DNA of 64,000 bases from Sorangium cellulosum (GTDB taxonomy: Bacteria > Myxococcota_A > Polyangia > Polyangiales > Polyangiaceae), in NCBI RefSeq assembly GCF_004135735.1, contig NZ_CP012670.1, positions 1,550,001 to 1,614,000 of the forward strand. The letters are read 5' to 3'. Every line of letters starts with the position of its first letter. The first letter of the stretch is position 1. The notes under the pieces were generated by a model. It ran no database searches. It saw only the letters and a list, made by a program, of their open reading frames with translations, and was not told the DNA's origin. Position numbers and translations under genes: made by a program. Below, piece after piece: positions 34,092 to 45,473 of this stretch.

Positions 34092-35720
34092 ATGCACGCC
34101 CGACAGCGAAGCTCTGCGCTCCCGGCGGTCCTCCCGCGCGCGGCCCTCCCGGTCGGCCTGGCGATCGCCGCCCTCTCCTTGCCGGCCTGTCAGGACGGCG
34201 AGAACGCCCTGCCCGAGGGCATCATCAGCCTCTCCTCGGGGGCAGCCCAGCCCCGGTCGCCCGCGGACGACCCCGCCACCATCCCGCGCGTCGACGGGCC
34301 CCGCATCGGGGCGGTGGAGATGGTGGCGCCCATCTACGAGAAGGCGGATCGCCGCTCGACGAAGCTCGGGTACCTCCGCGCGGGCGGCACGATCCCGCGC
34401 GGGGAGAAGCCCGTCGCCTTCGACGACTGCCAGGGCGGCTACTACCGCGTGCTGCCCGCCGGGTTCGTCTGCGCCGAAGGCGACGCCACGATCGACATGA
34501 AGCACCCGATCCTCCGGGCGCTCACGCGGCGGCCCGACCTGTCGAAGCCGATGCCGTACCCGTACGCCTTCGTCCGGGCCATCGCACCGAACTACTACCG
34601 CATGCCGTCCGAGAAGGAGCAGCTCCGCTACGAGATGAGCCTGGAGCGGCACCTCCGCAGCTACAAGAAGCTCAAGAAGAAGTGGGACGCGATCAAGGTC
34701 GGATCGAACGACGTGCCGCTCGACGAGCAGGGCAACGCCGTCGGCGAGCCGCCCGAGGATCCGCCGGAGCTCAGCGACAGCGAGCTCTACGGCGGCAACG
34801 GGAGCGACGAGATCCCCTGGTTCTTCAAGGGCGGGCGGCAGATCCCGAACATCTCGTCGTTCAAGGTGCCGGGCTACGCGGTCATCACGAACCGCATCGC
34901 GCGCAAGGCGGGGCTCGCGCTCATCGACACGTTCATGGGCGACGGGGAGCGGCGCTTCGCGATGACGACGGACGCGCGGCTCGTGCCGACCTCGAAGCTC
35001 AAGCCGGCGCGCGGCTCCACGTTCCACGGGGTCGACATGACGAAGGGCTGGGAGCTGCCGCTCGCGTTCGTGCACCGGCAGGGCGCGAAGCGCTACGATC
35101 TCTCGCGCCTCGCGCTCGACAAGGAGAGCGATCTGCCGTGGCACGCGGCCGTGCAGCTCACGGGGCGCGTGAAGATGCTGGGCGACACGCGCATGGTCGA
35201 GGCGAAGGACGGGACGTGGGTGCGCAACGCCGACGTGGCCATCGCCGTGAAGCCGTCGGAGCTGCCGTGGTTCGCGAAGGACGGCGTGAAGTGGATCGAC
35301 ATCTCGATCCACAACCAGACGCTCATCCTGTACGAGGGGAGGAAGCCCGTGTACGCGACCGCGGCCGCGACGGGCCGCGACGGGCTCGGCGACCCGAAGA
35401 AGACGTTCTCGACGGTGCGCGGGACGTTCCGGATCCGCGACAAGCACGTCACGACGACGATGGACTCGCACGAGGTCGGCAACCAGTTCGAGCTGCGCGA
35501 CGTGCCGTGGGTGCAGTATTTCGAGGCGGGCTACGCGATCCACGCGTCGCCGTGGCACGACGACTACGGCAAGCCGCGCAGCCACGGCTGCATCAACCTC
35601 TCGCCCATCGACGCGCGCCGGGTGTTCCTCTGGACCGATCCGCCGGTGCCCGACGGGTGGCACGGGGTCAGCGCGGGCGAGGCGACGGGCGAGGGGACCC
35701 TCGTCCACATCCATCCCTGA
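34092..35720 (+). CDS. L,D-transpeptidase (YkuD) lipoprotein
   Basis: The 542-residue protein has a lipoprotein signal (ALPVGLAIAALSLPAC). Residues ~75-130 look like an SH3-type domain (PIYEKADRRSTKLGYLRAGG). After a long middle region the C-terminal YkuD catalytic domain begins near 400 (KWIDISIHNQTLILYEGRKP) and ends with the active-site motif HASPWHDDYGKPRSHGCIN; the nucleophile is Cys500. Such enzymes form 3-3 cross-links in peptidoglycan or attach lipoproteins to it. The ATG at 34092 has GGAG very close upstream; an in-frame ATG at 33915 would overlap the tRNA and is rejected. Confidence 0.9.
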   Translation: MHARQRSSALPAVLPRAALPVGLAIAALSLPACQDGENALPEGIISLSSGAAQPRSPADDPATIPRVDGPRIGAVEMVAPIYEKADRRSTKLGYLRAGGTIPRGEKPVAFDDCQGGYYRVLPAGFVCAEGDATIDMKHPILRALTRRPDLSKPMPYPYAFVRAIAPNYYRMPSEKEQLRYEMSLERHLRSYKKLKKKWDAIKVGSNDVPLDEQGNAVGEPPEDPPELSDSELYGGNGSDEIPWFFKGGRQIPNISSFKVPGYAVITNRIARKAGLALIDTFMGDGERRFAMTTDARLVPTSKLKPARGSTFHGVDMTKGWELPLAFVHRQGAKRYDLSRLALDKESDLPWHAAVQLTGRVKMLGDTRMVEAKDGTWVRNADVAIAVKPSELPWFAKDGVKWIDISIHNQTLILYEGRKPVYATAAATGRDGLGDPKKTFSTVRGTFRIRDKHVTTTMDSHEVGNQFELRDVPWVQYFEAGYAIHASPWHDDYGKPRSHGCINLSPIDARRVFLWTDPPVPDGWHGVSAGEATGEGTLVHIHP

Positions 35721-35730
35721 GGGGCAGGTC

Positions 35731-35749
35731 GGGCCGGGCCGCCCGGCCC
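35731..35749. terminator. hairpin between ldt and EF-G paralogue genes
   Basis: GGGCCGGG and CCCGGCCC pair perfectly around a three-base loop, 10 bp after the ldt stop and about 65 bp from the convergent EF-G-like stop. It can serve both directions; there is no T-run. Confidence 0.55.
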
Positions 35750-35813
35750 TCGCCGAGGGCCCGTCGCGGCGCGCGATGGGCCTCGATCCCTGGCCGCCGC
35801 GCGAGGCGCCGCG

Positions 35814-37925
35814 TCAGTCCTCGTCGGCCTCGGCCTTGAACCCGCTCTCCTTGATCACCTTCTCCTGCACCGCCGGCGGGCAGATCTCGAGGTGCTCGAC
35901 CTGCATCGTGAACGTGCCTTTCCCCTGGGTCATGCTCTTCAGCTTCGACTCGTACTCGAGCACCTCCGCGAGCGGCACGAACGCGTTCACGATCGTCTGA
36001 TCGTCGACCGAGTCCGTGCCGACGATCCTCCCGCGGCGGCTGTTGATGTCGCCGATCACGTCGCCCATCGTCGCGCTCGGGACCGTCACCGAGAGCCGCA
36101 CGATGGGCTCGAGCAGCACCGGCGCGCACTGCGCCGCGGCGGCCTTGAACGCCTTGCTGCCCGCCATCTGGAAGGCCGCGTCCGAGGAGTCGACGTCGTG
36201 GTACTTGCCGTCGAAGAGCCGCACCTTCACGTCGACCATCGGGAAGCCGGCCAGGAAGCCCTTCGACATCGCCTTGACGATGCCCTTCTCGACCGAGGGG
36301 ATGAACTGCCGCGGCACGGCGCCGCCCACGACCGCGTCCTCGAAGACGAAGCCGCCGCCGCGCGGCAGGGGCTCCATGTCGATGTAGCAGACGCCGAACT
36401 GGCCGTGCCCGCCGGTCTGCTTCTTGTGCTTCCCCTCGACGTTCGTGGCCTTCCTCGTGATCGTCTCCTTGTACGCGATGTGCGGCGGGCCGAGCCGGCA
36501 GTCGACCCCGATGCGCCGGCGGATGCGCTCGACCGTGATCTCGAGGTGCAAGGCGCCGAGCCCCGAGACCACGAGCTCGCGCGTCGCCGGGTCCTGGTGC
36601 ACGCTGAGCCCCGGGTCCTCCTCCGTGAGCCGGTAGAGCGCGTTGCCGACCTTGTCCTCGCCGCCCTTCGCGTCGAACCGCACGCCGCGCGAGAAGAGCG
36701 CCGGCGGCAGCTCCGGCGCGCCGAGCAGGAACGGGTGCCTGTCGTCGCTGAGCGTGTGCCCGCTCAGCGTGGTCTTCAGCTTGTGCAGCGCGACGATGTC
36801 CCCGGCGCGCGCCTCGTCCACCTGCTTGTGGTCCTTGCCGACGACGTGGTGGATCTTGCCGAGGCGCTCGGCGTTGCCCGTGCTCGCGTTGAGCAGCGTG
36901 GCGTCGGGCCGCAGCGCCCCCGAGAGCACGCGCGCGAACGACGTGCGGCCGGCGTGCGGATCGATCGAGGTCTTGAAGACGAACGCCGCCGCCGGCGCGT
37001 CCGCCGACGCCGGCCGCTCCGCGGGCTGGGGCGCGGCCCCGGGCTTGCCGGGCGGGGCGACGCCGCCCCACGCCGGGTGCTCGGTCGGGGGAGGCACGAG
37101 CTCGACGATGCCGTCGAGCAGCGCGGCGACGCCGCTCGGGCGCACCCCGGAGGCGTAGTAGACCGGGAGGAGCGCGCCCCGCTGGACCGCGGCGCGGAGC
37201 CCTTGGTCGAGCTCCTCCTGGGTGAGATCGCCCTCGGTCAGGTACTTCTCGGTGAGGACGTCATCGCTGCCCGCGACGTCGTCGACGAGCTTCCCCCGGG
37301 CCGCCTCGACGCGGCCGGCGACGTCGGCCGGCACCGGGGCGCCCGCGGCCGCGCTGGGCGCCTCGGGCTTGTCGAGCCACGCCTTCTTCGTGCGGACCGC
37401 GACGACCCCCCGGTACGCCAGCCCCTCGCCGACGCGCTCCTCCATCACCGCGAGCGGCGCCTTGAGGCGGGCCCGGACCTCGGCGACGACCTCGTCCGGC
37501 CGCGCGTTCTCGGCGTCGATCTTGGTCACCACGATCATGCACGGGAGCTTCGCCTCCTTCACCCAGCCGAAGACGCGCTCGGTGATCGGCTGCACGCCGT
37601 CCTTGCCGCTCACGACGAGGATCGCCGCGTCCACCGCCGCGAGCGCGAGCCGCGTCTCGGCCAGGAAGCTCCCCTCTCCGGGCGTGTCGACGAGGTTGAT
37701 CTTCTTCCCGCCCCAGGCGAGGTGCGCGACGCTCGCCTCGAACGAGCAGCCGTGCTCTTTTTCCTCGGCGGCGTCGTCGAGGACACTCGACCTGTCGTCC
37801 ACCTTGCCGAGCCTGGTCGTCGCCTTGGCGACGTACAGCATCGCCTCGGCCAGCGACGTCTTCCCAGCCCCCTTGTGCCCGATGATTGCAACGTTCCTGA
37901 TGTCCCCTGCCTCAGTCGTTGTCAT
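35814..37925 (-). CDS. elongation factor G-like GTPase (EF-G paralogue)
   Basis: The 703-residue protein has the full EF-G domain set. G-domain motifs: G1 GHKGAGKTS, G3 DTPGEG, G4 VTKID (usual Asn replaced by Thr). The switch I segment usually RGITI reads HGCSF, typical of EF-G-like paralogues rather than the main translocase. Domain IV (VDCRLGPPHIAYKETITRKA) and domain V (VIGDINSRRGRIVGT) are recognisable, with an insertion of Pro/Ala residues near 285-310. Such paralogues act in ribosome recycling, tetracycline-type protection or unknown roles; none can be assigned here. No str operon genes are near, confirming it is not the housekeeping copy. Confidence 0.88.
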   Translation of the reverse strand: MTTTEAGDIRNVAIIGHKGAGKTSLAEAMLYVAKATTRLGKVDDRSSVLDDAAEEKEHGCSFEASVAHLAWGGKKINLVDTPGEGSFLAETRLALAAVDAAILVVSGKDGVQPITERVFGWVKEAKLPCMIVVTKIDAENARPDEVVAEVRARLKAPLAVMEERVGEGLAYRGVVAVRTKKAWLDKPEAPSAAAGAPVPADVAGRVEAARGKLVDDVAGSDDVLTEKYLTEGDLTQEELDQGLRAAVQRGALLPVYYASGVRPSGVAALLDGIVELVPPPTEHPAWGGVAPPGKPGAAPQPAERPASADAPAAAFVFKTSIDPHAGRTSFARVLSGALRPDATLLNASTGNAERLGKIHHVVGKDHKQVDEARAGDIVALHKLKTTLSGHTLSDDRHPFLLGAPELPPALFSRGVRFDAKGGEDKVGNALYRLTEEDPGLSVHQDPATRELVVSGLGALHLEITVERIRRRIGVDCRLGPPHIAYKETITRKATNVEGKHKKQTGGHGQFGVCYIDMEPLPRGGGFVFEDAVVGGAVPRQFIPSVEKGIVKAMSKGFLAGFPMVDVKVRLFDGKYHDVDSSDAAFQMAGSKAFKAAAAQCAPVLLEPIVRLSVTVPSATMGDVIGDINSRRGRIVGTDSVDDQTIVNAFVPLAEVLEYESKLKSMTQGKGTFTMQVEHLEICPPAVQEKVIKESGFKAEADED

Positions 37926-38144
37926 TCCTCGTTCGTATCAATCCCCGTCGAGGACGAGAAGGCCGGCAAGCGATTTTTGCGGCGCTCTCCTCGACGCAGG
38001 ACGACGGCGACGGCGAGGGGCGGCGGTCCATCGCTCACCCGGGCTCTGCCGCAACGCGCTGCGGCGTGCGCGACGGACACACGCGTGTCCGGCGCCGCGG
38101 GGGAGGATCTCGCGCGCGGGCTGCACACGGCGTCGGGGCGCGAC

Positions 38145-38483
38145 ATGAGCGCGCTCCGCCTCGCGCTCCAGATGGCGCTCGGCGTCGCGCTGCCGCTCGC
38201 AGTGCAGCTCTGGGATCGCCGCCGGCTCACGCCGGAGCAGCGCGCGGCCTGCTGGAACGGCGCCACGTGGGGCGCCGCCCTGTACGCGTTCGGGCCGCTG
38301 TCCATGCTCGGGTGGTGCTGGGTCACGCGCGGCGTCCACCGCGGCCGACCGGGCGTGAGCGGGCGGCGATTCGGGCGCGCGCTCGGGGCGCTCGGGCTCG
38401 GCGCGGCGTCGTCCGCGGCGCTCGTCCTGGTCATGAGCGGCGTCGATGCCCTGATCGCGCTCGCGCTGGGGCTCCCGCCCTGA
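38145..38483 (+). CDS. small integral membrane protein
   Basis: The 112-residue product has three hydrophobic segments (LALQMALGVALPLAVQLW, WGAALYAFGPLSMLGWCW and ALGALGLGAASSAALVLV) separated by short basic loops. It has no recognised family. The ATG at 38145 follows GGGGCGCGAC, a moderate ribosome binding site. It is divergent from the EF-G-like gene and upstream of a Ser/Thr kinase. Coding character and membrane pattern support a real gene; function unknown. Confidence 0.6.
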   Translation: MSALRLALQMALGVALPLAVQLWDRRRLTPEQRAACWNGATWGAALYAFGPLSMLGWCWVTRGVHRGRPGVSGRRFGRALGALGLGAASSAALVLVMSGVDALIALALGLPP

Positions 38484-38635
38484 GGCCCCGGAGGTGAGCC
38501 CCCCGAACGTGACCACCACCCTCGCGAGGACGGACGCGGCTCGGCGCGCCGGACTTTCGGCCTTCAGCCGGCGACCGGCGGGCATGTCATGGACAGGATT
38601 ACCGCGCTATAAATCTGATATTCAGGGGACGGGTT

Positions 38636-40756
38636 TTGATTCCGCGACAGCGCTCGCGGACACACCGAGGCAGTGCGTTGACGTCGCTGAAGCCCAGAGC
38701 AGAGGATCGCGTGGCCCCGGGGCAGCGGGCCGACGCCGAGCCCGCGCCGCGGGCGGCCGAGGGGAGCCCGGGGACGCAGGAGCTCGTCGCCGGCAGGTAC
38801 GCGGTGGAGACCCGGATCGGCGCCGGCGGCCTGGGCGTCGTCCAGCTCGCGAGCGATCTCCGGTCGGGCCGGCGCGTCGCGCTGAAGCGGGTGGATCCGA
38901 GGATCGCCGAGAACGAGCTCGCCGTCGAGCGGCTGCTCCGGGGCGCTCGCGCCGCGCGCTCGCTCTCGGGCCGGTACGTCGCGCGCATCCTCGACGTGGG
39001 GAGCCACCGCGGCGCGCCGTTCGTCGCCAGCGAGTACGTCGAGGGGAGCGATCTGACGAGCTACCTGAAGCGCCGCGGGCCGCTCCGGACCAGGGAGGCG
39101 GTGAAGTACCTGCTGCAGGTCTGCGAGGCCGTCGCCGAGGCGCACGCGATCGGGATCCTCCACCGCGACATCAAGCCCGAGAACCTGATCCTCGGCTTCG
39201 ACGCGGACGGCGCGCCCAGCGTGAAGGTGCTCGATTTCGGCGTCTCGGCCGTGGCCTGCGGCCTCGAGAGCGAGGGGCCGAACGCCGCCTCGGGCGCCAT
39301 GCGGAGCTCGCTGCTCTACATGGCGCCGGAGCAGATGCGGTCGGCGGGCGGCATCGACGAGCGCGCCGACCTCTGGTCGATCGGCGCGGTCGGGTACGCG
39401 CTCGTGTGCGGCGCGAGCCCGTTCGAGGCGGAGACCGAGATCGACATCTGCTCCAGGGTCCTGCACGAGCCGCCCGCGCGCATCCCCAAGCACATCAAGC
39501 TCGGCGAGCTCGAGGCGGTGCTGATACGCTGCCTCGAGAAGGACCCGGACGGGCGCTTCCCGGACGTCGCGAAGCTCGCGTTCGCCCTCGCGCGCTTCGG
39601 CGGCGAGGCCGCGGAGGCCGCGGCCGAGCGCGTCTGGGAGGTGCTCCGGGCCGACGAGACCGTCCGTATGGCGAAACCGAACCCCGACCCTGCCGCCGAT
39701 GAGTGGGCGCCCGATACGCTGGCCGACCTGCCGAGGATGTCGCCGGACGAGCTCCTCCCGGCCGACCTCGAGTCGACGGCCAAGTGGGACGCGTCCATGA
39801 TCAGCGGTAGCCACTCCGAGATCACGCTGGTGTCGCACGCGGGCGCGTCATGGGACGGCGGCGAGACCCTCCGGACGAGCCGCCCGCCCCCCGAGGTCGT
39901 GACGGTGAGCCCGGCGGAGCGGCCCCGCGAGCGCGCCGCGATGCAGGCGGGGCCGCCCGCGACAGGGGAGGAGCCGGGGTCGCCGGCGGCGGAGGACGAC
40001 GCGGCCGCTCCGCGCGATCGCGCGTCCACGCATCGCGTCAGCGCGCCAGCGGCGCCGCGCGTCACGCCGTCGCCCGAGGCGCGGGGGCCGGCCAGGACGG
40101 AGCGGCTCACGCGGGTGCGCCGCGCGCCGTCGCTGTGGGCGCCGCGGCTCGCGGTCGGGCTCGCCGCCGTCGGGTTGCTCGCGGGGATCGGCGGCGTGTG
40201 GGTCGTTCAGGCGGGGAACCTCGATGGCGGGGAGCCTGCGCGCCCTGCGACCAGGGGCGTGGCGAGCCGCGTGAGCCAGGCGGCGCGTTCCCTGGCCGCG
40301 ACGGTGCGGCCGAGCGAGCCCGCCCCGCCCCCGCCGGAGGAGCCTGTTCAGGCCCCGCCTGCCGCCGCCGCGGGCTCGGTCGGCGCGCTGCCGGAGGCGG
40401 TGGCGCCGGGCGGGTTCCCCCACGAGGTGCGGCCCCCTCCGGGGCTCGCCGAGGCCGAGCGCGAGCGGTTGCGACGCGAGATCATCGAGCGCGAGCGGCA
40501 GTGGCGCGAGCGCCTCGAGTACGCGCGGAGGCAGCGTGACGAGCTCGCGCGCGCGCTGAAGCAGCGCGAGGAGGCCGAGCGCGCACAGAAGCAGCCGGAG
40601 CAGGACGCGGGCGCGCAGGGCAGGCCCGACGAGAGCGCGGACGCGCAGGACCCGTACGAGGAGAGCGCGGGCACGCAGGGCAAGCCCGGGGCGAGCGGCG
40701 GCGCGAAGGGCAAGCCCGAGGAGGGCAGCGGCGCGCAGCGCCCAAAGGCCGAGTGA
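38636..40756 (+). CDS. Ser/Thr protein kinase with transmembrane segment and long charged tail
   Basis: This is a PknB-type kinase of up to 706 residues. The kinase domain spans ~53-330: IGAGGLGVV, VALKRV, catalytic Asp178 in HRDIKPEN, D200FG, APEQ and DLWSIG, all intact. A long disordered region follows, then one membrane helix (LAVGLAAVGLLAGIGGVWVV, about 505-524). The remainder, outside the membrane, has a Pro-rich stretch, an Arg/Glu-rich coiled coil (EAERERLRREIIERERQW) and short repeats of the type AGAQGRPDES. The start is uncertain: TTG at 38636 is used here; the kinase fold begins only ~50 residues later. No phosphatase or partner is adjacent. Confidence 0.9.
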   Translation: MIPRQRSRTHRGSALTSLKPRAEDRVAPGQRADAEPAPRAAEGSPGTQELVAGRYAVETRIGAGGLGVVQLASDLRSGRRVALKRVDPRIAENELAVERLLRGARAARSLSGRYVARILDVGSHRGAPFVASEYVEGSDLTSYLKRRGPLRTREAVKYLLQVCEAVAEAHAIGILHRDIKPENLILGFDADGAPSVKVLDFGVSAVACGLESEGPNAASGAMRSSLLYMAPEQMRSAGGIDERADLWSIGAVGYALVCGASPFEAETEIDICSRVLHEPPARIPKHIKLGELEAVLIRCLEKDPDGRFPDVAKLAFALARFGGEAAEAAAERVWEVLRADETVRMAKPNPDPAADEWAPDTLADLPRMSPDELLPADLESTAKWDASMISGSHSEITLVSHAGASWDGGETLRTSRPPPEVVTVSPAERPRERAAMQAGPPATGEEPGSPAAEDDAAAPRDRASTHRVSAPAAPRVTPSPEARGPARTERLTRVRRAPSLWAPRLAVGLAAVGLLAGIGGVWVVQAGNLDGGEPARPATRGVASRVSQAARSLAATVRPSEPAPPPPEEPVQAPPAAAAGSVGALPEAVAPGGFPHEVRPPPGLAEAERERLRREIIERERQWRERLEYARRQRDELARALKQREEAERAQKQPEQDAGAQGRPDESADAQDPYEESAGTQGKPGASGGAKGKPEEGSGAQRPKAE

Positions 40757-42087
40757 CGCGGCGCCCGGGCGCTGCGTCACGTCTGCGATCCCGCGCGCGG
40801 CTCGCCTGTGTATAACGCGCCCGTGCCAGCGATGAGTCGAGAGGGACGTGCGCTCGCCCGCGCGGCCGCCGCCGCGCTCGCCGTGACCGCGGCGGGGGTC
40901 TGTGGACCTGCGCGCGCCGCGCTGCCGGGCGCCGCGCTGCCGGGCATCGCGACGCCGGGCGCCGCGCCGCCGATCGCGCCGGAGCACCTGCCCTACGGGG
41001 CGGCAGGGTGGGCCAAGTCGGGCTGGGGCGGCGTGCGCGGCGTGACGATCGGGCCGATCGAGAACCAGCGGCACCCGGGCCGCGGCTACGGCACCGCGGC
41101 GAGCGCGCGGGCGATGGATGAGGCGGTGGCCATGGGCGCGACCTGGGTCAGCCTGACGCCGTTCGGGCGCGTGTGGGACGGCAAGGGCACCGGCGTCGAC
41201 CTCGTCTTCGAGGCGCCGTTCGAGGAGAACCGGCGCAACGTGCTCTCGGCGATCGCGCAGGCGCACGCGCGCGGGCTCAAGGTGCTGATCGTCCCGCACC
41301 TCTGGGTCGAGAGCGGCGAGTGGCGGGCGCTGATCGACCCCGGGGACGACGCCGGCTGGGCGCGGTGGGCCGCGTCGTACCGGAGGTTCCTGCTCGCGTG
41401 GGCCGAGGTCGCGCGCGAGGGCGGCGCCGAGATGCTCAGCGTGGGCGTCGAGCTGCGGAGCTGGGTGACGACGCCGCGGGCCGAGAGCTTCCTGCCGATC
41501 ATCGAGGCGGTGCGCCGCGTGTACCCGGGGCTGCTCACCTACTCGGCGAACTGGGACGACGTCGAGCACACGATGATCCTCGACGCCCTGGACCTCATCG
41601 GCATCAACGCGTTCTACCCGCTCGCGGAGCGGGAGGGCGCGTCGTTCGAGGAGCTCCTGCGCGGCGGTCGCGAGGTGGCGGCCGAGGTGGACGCGGTGGC
41701 GCGCGCGTGGGGAAAGCCGGTCCTGCTCACCGAGATCGGCTACACCACGCGGCGGGACCCCGCGGTGCGGCCGTGGGAGTGGCCCGACGGGATGAAGGAC
41801 GTCGTCGTCGATCAGCGCGCGCAGGCCGAGGCCTACGCGGCGGTGATGGCGCCGTTCCTCGACGCGCGCACCTGCGCCGGGTTCTTCGTCTGGCGGCTCT
41901 ACGCCGATCCGGACGACGTCTCGCAGGAGGCCGAGTGGGGCTTCTCGCCGCGGGGCAAGCTGGCCGAGCTCGTGCTGCGCGACGCCTTCGCCGCCCGCTG
42001 GGCCGCCGACGGCCCCCGGCTGCCCGGCGACACGCTCGGCAGGCACCGCGCGCGCACGCCCGGGCTCCTCGGCTGGGAGCTCGACCC

Positions 42088-43554
<1,467 letters not shown>

Positions 43555-43648
43555 CGTGGCTTCCTTCGGTTCCGGCCCTGGGCGCGGAGAGCGCGCGAGG
43601 AGCGTAGCGCCTCGACGCCCGGGCGCCGTCCTCGCGAGGCGGGCCGGC

Positions 43649-44365
43649 TCAGGCAGGAGGCGCTTCCGCCACGGTCGGCGGCGAGAGCGCCGCGCTCGCG
43701 ATCGCCATCTGCCGCTCCAGCTCCTCCGGCGTGGCCGGCGCCTCCAGGATCAGCGCCGCGTCGCCCGGGACGTGGGCGGCGACCCGCTGGAACGCGTGCG
43801 CCGCGCACTGGCTCAGGGCGTCGTGGCGGCTGCCCGCGTTCACCTCGCTCACGTGGAGCTGCCTCAGCCTCGGCCCGTGCTGCTTCACGAGGAAATGGGC
43901 CTCCGTCATCGTGCGATCGACCTGGTGCGCGTGGCCGATATCGAAGCAGAACGACGCCTCCGGCAGCGCCTCGAAGAACGCCTTCAGCTCCTCGACCGTG
44001 CGGCCGGTCCGCTTGCGCTTGTCCATGTTCTCGATGGCGAGCAGGCCCCCGAGCTGCCGCCACGCCGCGAGATCATGGACGGTGTCGGGGTGCAGGACGA
44101 CCCGGAACCCGAGCGCGGCCACCTCCGCCATCGCGTCGGCGACGGCGCGCTCCTCCGCCGCGTCGAAGCGGCTCGGCGCGTGGAACGACACGTAGCGGTA
44201 CCGCGAGAGGTCCAGCGAGCCGAGCAGCCGGAGCAGCGGCCTGAGCTCCGAGATGCGCAGCGCGGAGAGCTCCACCGCGGTCGCGGAGCTGCCTTCCAGC
44301 ATCGCGAGCGCGCGCTCGACGTCGCTCAGCGCGAGCGCCCCTGTCGAGTACCCTATCGGTCGCAT
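43649..44365 (-). CDS. xylose isomerase-like TIM-barrel protein (sugar-phosphate isomerase/epimerase family)
   Basis: The 238-residue protein fits the AP-endonuclease-2-like TIM barrel group: start GYSTGALALSDVERALAML, strand VSFHAPSRF, VVLHPDTV, LAIENMDKRK and CFDIGHAHQVD. His, Glu and Asp residues at the strand ends (HAP, HPD, ENMD, DIGHAH) are the expected metal ligands of this fold. Members isomerise or epimerise sugars or act on inositols and phosphates. The ATG overlaps the stop of the upstream gene by one base (TGATG), so it belongs to a tightly coupled trio with a nucleotidyltransferase and a kinase-like protein. Reaction unknown. Confidence 0.78.
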   Translation of the reverse strand: MRPIGYSTGALALSDVERALAMLEGSSATAVELSALRISELRPLLRLLGSLDLSRYRYVSFHAPSRFDAAEERAVADAMAEVAALGFRVVLHPDTVHDLAAWRQLGGLLAIENMDKRKRTGRTVEELKAFFEALPEASFCFDIGHAHQVDRTMTEAHFLVKQHGPRLRQLHVSEVNAGSRHDALSQCAAHAFQRVAAHVPGDAALILEAPATPEELERQMAIASAALSPPTVAEAPPA

Positions 44366-45444
44366 CAGAACACCCCGTACCGCTGGATGAGTTCGCGGAG
44401 CTCGTCGTCCTCCTTGAAGAAGAGCCGGTTGAGCCCGTCCTGGAACGCGCGCCCGATGTCGCGCACCCGCTTGAAGGTCGGATCATGGCCCAGGTAGTCG
44501 TCGAGCGGTAGCTGCTTCAGCCGGCCGCGCTCCTCCTCGTTCGACAGGAGCGCGAGGAACGCGTCGTAGCTGTCGAACAGCGCGCGCGCCGTCTCCGCCG
44601 AGATCGAGGGCCGGAGCAGCACCTCGGCCAGGCTCTCCAGCGGGGTCACCCGGATGCGCTCCCTCAGGAAGCGGACGAGCGCCGGCGTCGAGATGACGCC
44701 ATCGCCGGCCCACGCCGCCCGGTCCTTGCCGAACAGCTCGAAGCCGAAGCAGGTGATGAGCCCGCTGACGAAGATGAGCTTCCGCGACATCCTGAGCTTC
44801 GCGTTGCGCAGCGCCCAGCCCGAGCTCCGCTCCCGCTGCTTGTAGACGAAATCGACGGCGACCGTGCGCCAGTACCGGACGATGTCGTTCAAGAGGAACA
44901 TCGGGATGATCTCGCGCTTGCTGCCGTAGTGCAGCCCGCGATCGTCCTCCACGTAGCGCGAGAGCACGAGCCGGAGCACCCGCTCGTGCGCGTCCGGCTT
45001 GCCGATCGCGAGCGACTCCAGGAGCAGCAGGATGCGCTGGGTCGTGTTCTTGTTCGTGTCCTCCTGCCCGCCGATCTGGTGCAGGATCGGGTGGCTGAAC
45101 GCCACGTTGCCGAACACGCCCGTCGGCCCCGGCTCGTGGAACCTCGCCTCCCTCAGGATCTTCGTGATGGCCTGGACCTGGCTGAAGTGCCCCTCGTCCG
45201 CCTGGCCGTCGATGAGCAGCGTCCAGTCCAGATCGCTGCCGGTCGTGTACTCGCCCCGCGCGAGCGAGCCGAAGACCACGACGCTCGTGTCGCACGGGAT
45301 CTCCTCGCGGAGCAGCGCCGCGAGCCGCGCCCGGGTCTCCGCGGAGAGCCGCGCGGCCGCCTCGATGCTCGGCCACGCCCGCCCGGCCTTGTCCCCGAGC
45401 CGCTCGATGGCGCTCCGCGCCGCTCCGCCTCGATCACCTGTCAT
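44365..45444 (-). CDS. nucleotidyltransferase-fold protein
   Basis: The 359-residue protein has an N-terminal Pol-beta-type nucleotidyltransferase domain: Gly59-Ser60 in VVVFGSLARGE and the catalytic carboxylates Asp71 and Asp73 in SDLDWTLLIDG. The rest is helical (RNAKLRMSRKLIFVSGL; FELFGKD; LLSNEEERGRLKQL), in the style of DUF294/GlnD-like enzymes that pair the domain with a helical substrate region. It could nucleotidylylate a protein, RNA or small molecule. The start at 45444 has GGGGGCG upstream; an ATG at 45474 overlapping the previous stop (TGATG) is also possible. Middle gene of a coupled trio. Confidence 0.8.
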   Translation of the reverse strand: MTGDRGGAARSAIERLGDKAGRAWPSIEAAARLSAETRARLAALLREEIPCDTSVVVFGSLARGEYTTGSDLDWTLLIDGQADEGHFSQVQAITKILREARFHEPGPTGVFGNVAFSHPILHQIGGQEDTNKNTTQRILLLLESLAIGKPDAHERVLRLVLSRYVEDDRGLHYGSKREIIPMFLLNDIVRYWRTVAVDFVYKQRERSSGWALRNAKLRMSRKLIFVSGLITCFGFELFGKDRAAWAGDGVISTPALVRFLRERIRVTPLESLAEVLLRPSISAETARALFDSYDAFLALLSNEEERGRLKQLPLDDYLGHDPTFKRVRDIGRAFQDGLNRLFFKEDDELRELIQRYGVF

Positions 45445-45473
45445 TCGATCGCCCCCGCCGCGCCCGGCGCGCA

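Noticed and set aside
38589-38620. Sigma-70-like promoter (TGGACA ... TATAAA) before the Ser/Thr kinase
   Set aside because: Spacing between the boxes is only about 12 bp, too short for a standard promoter.
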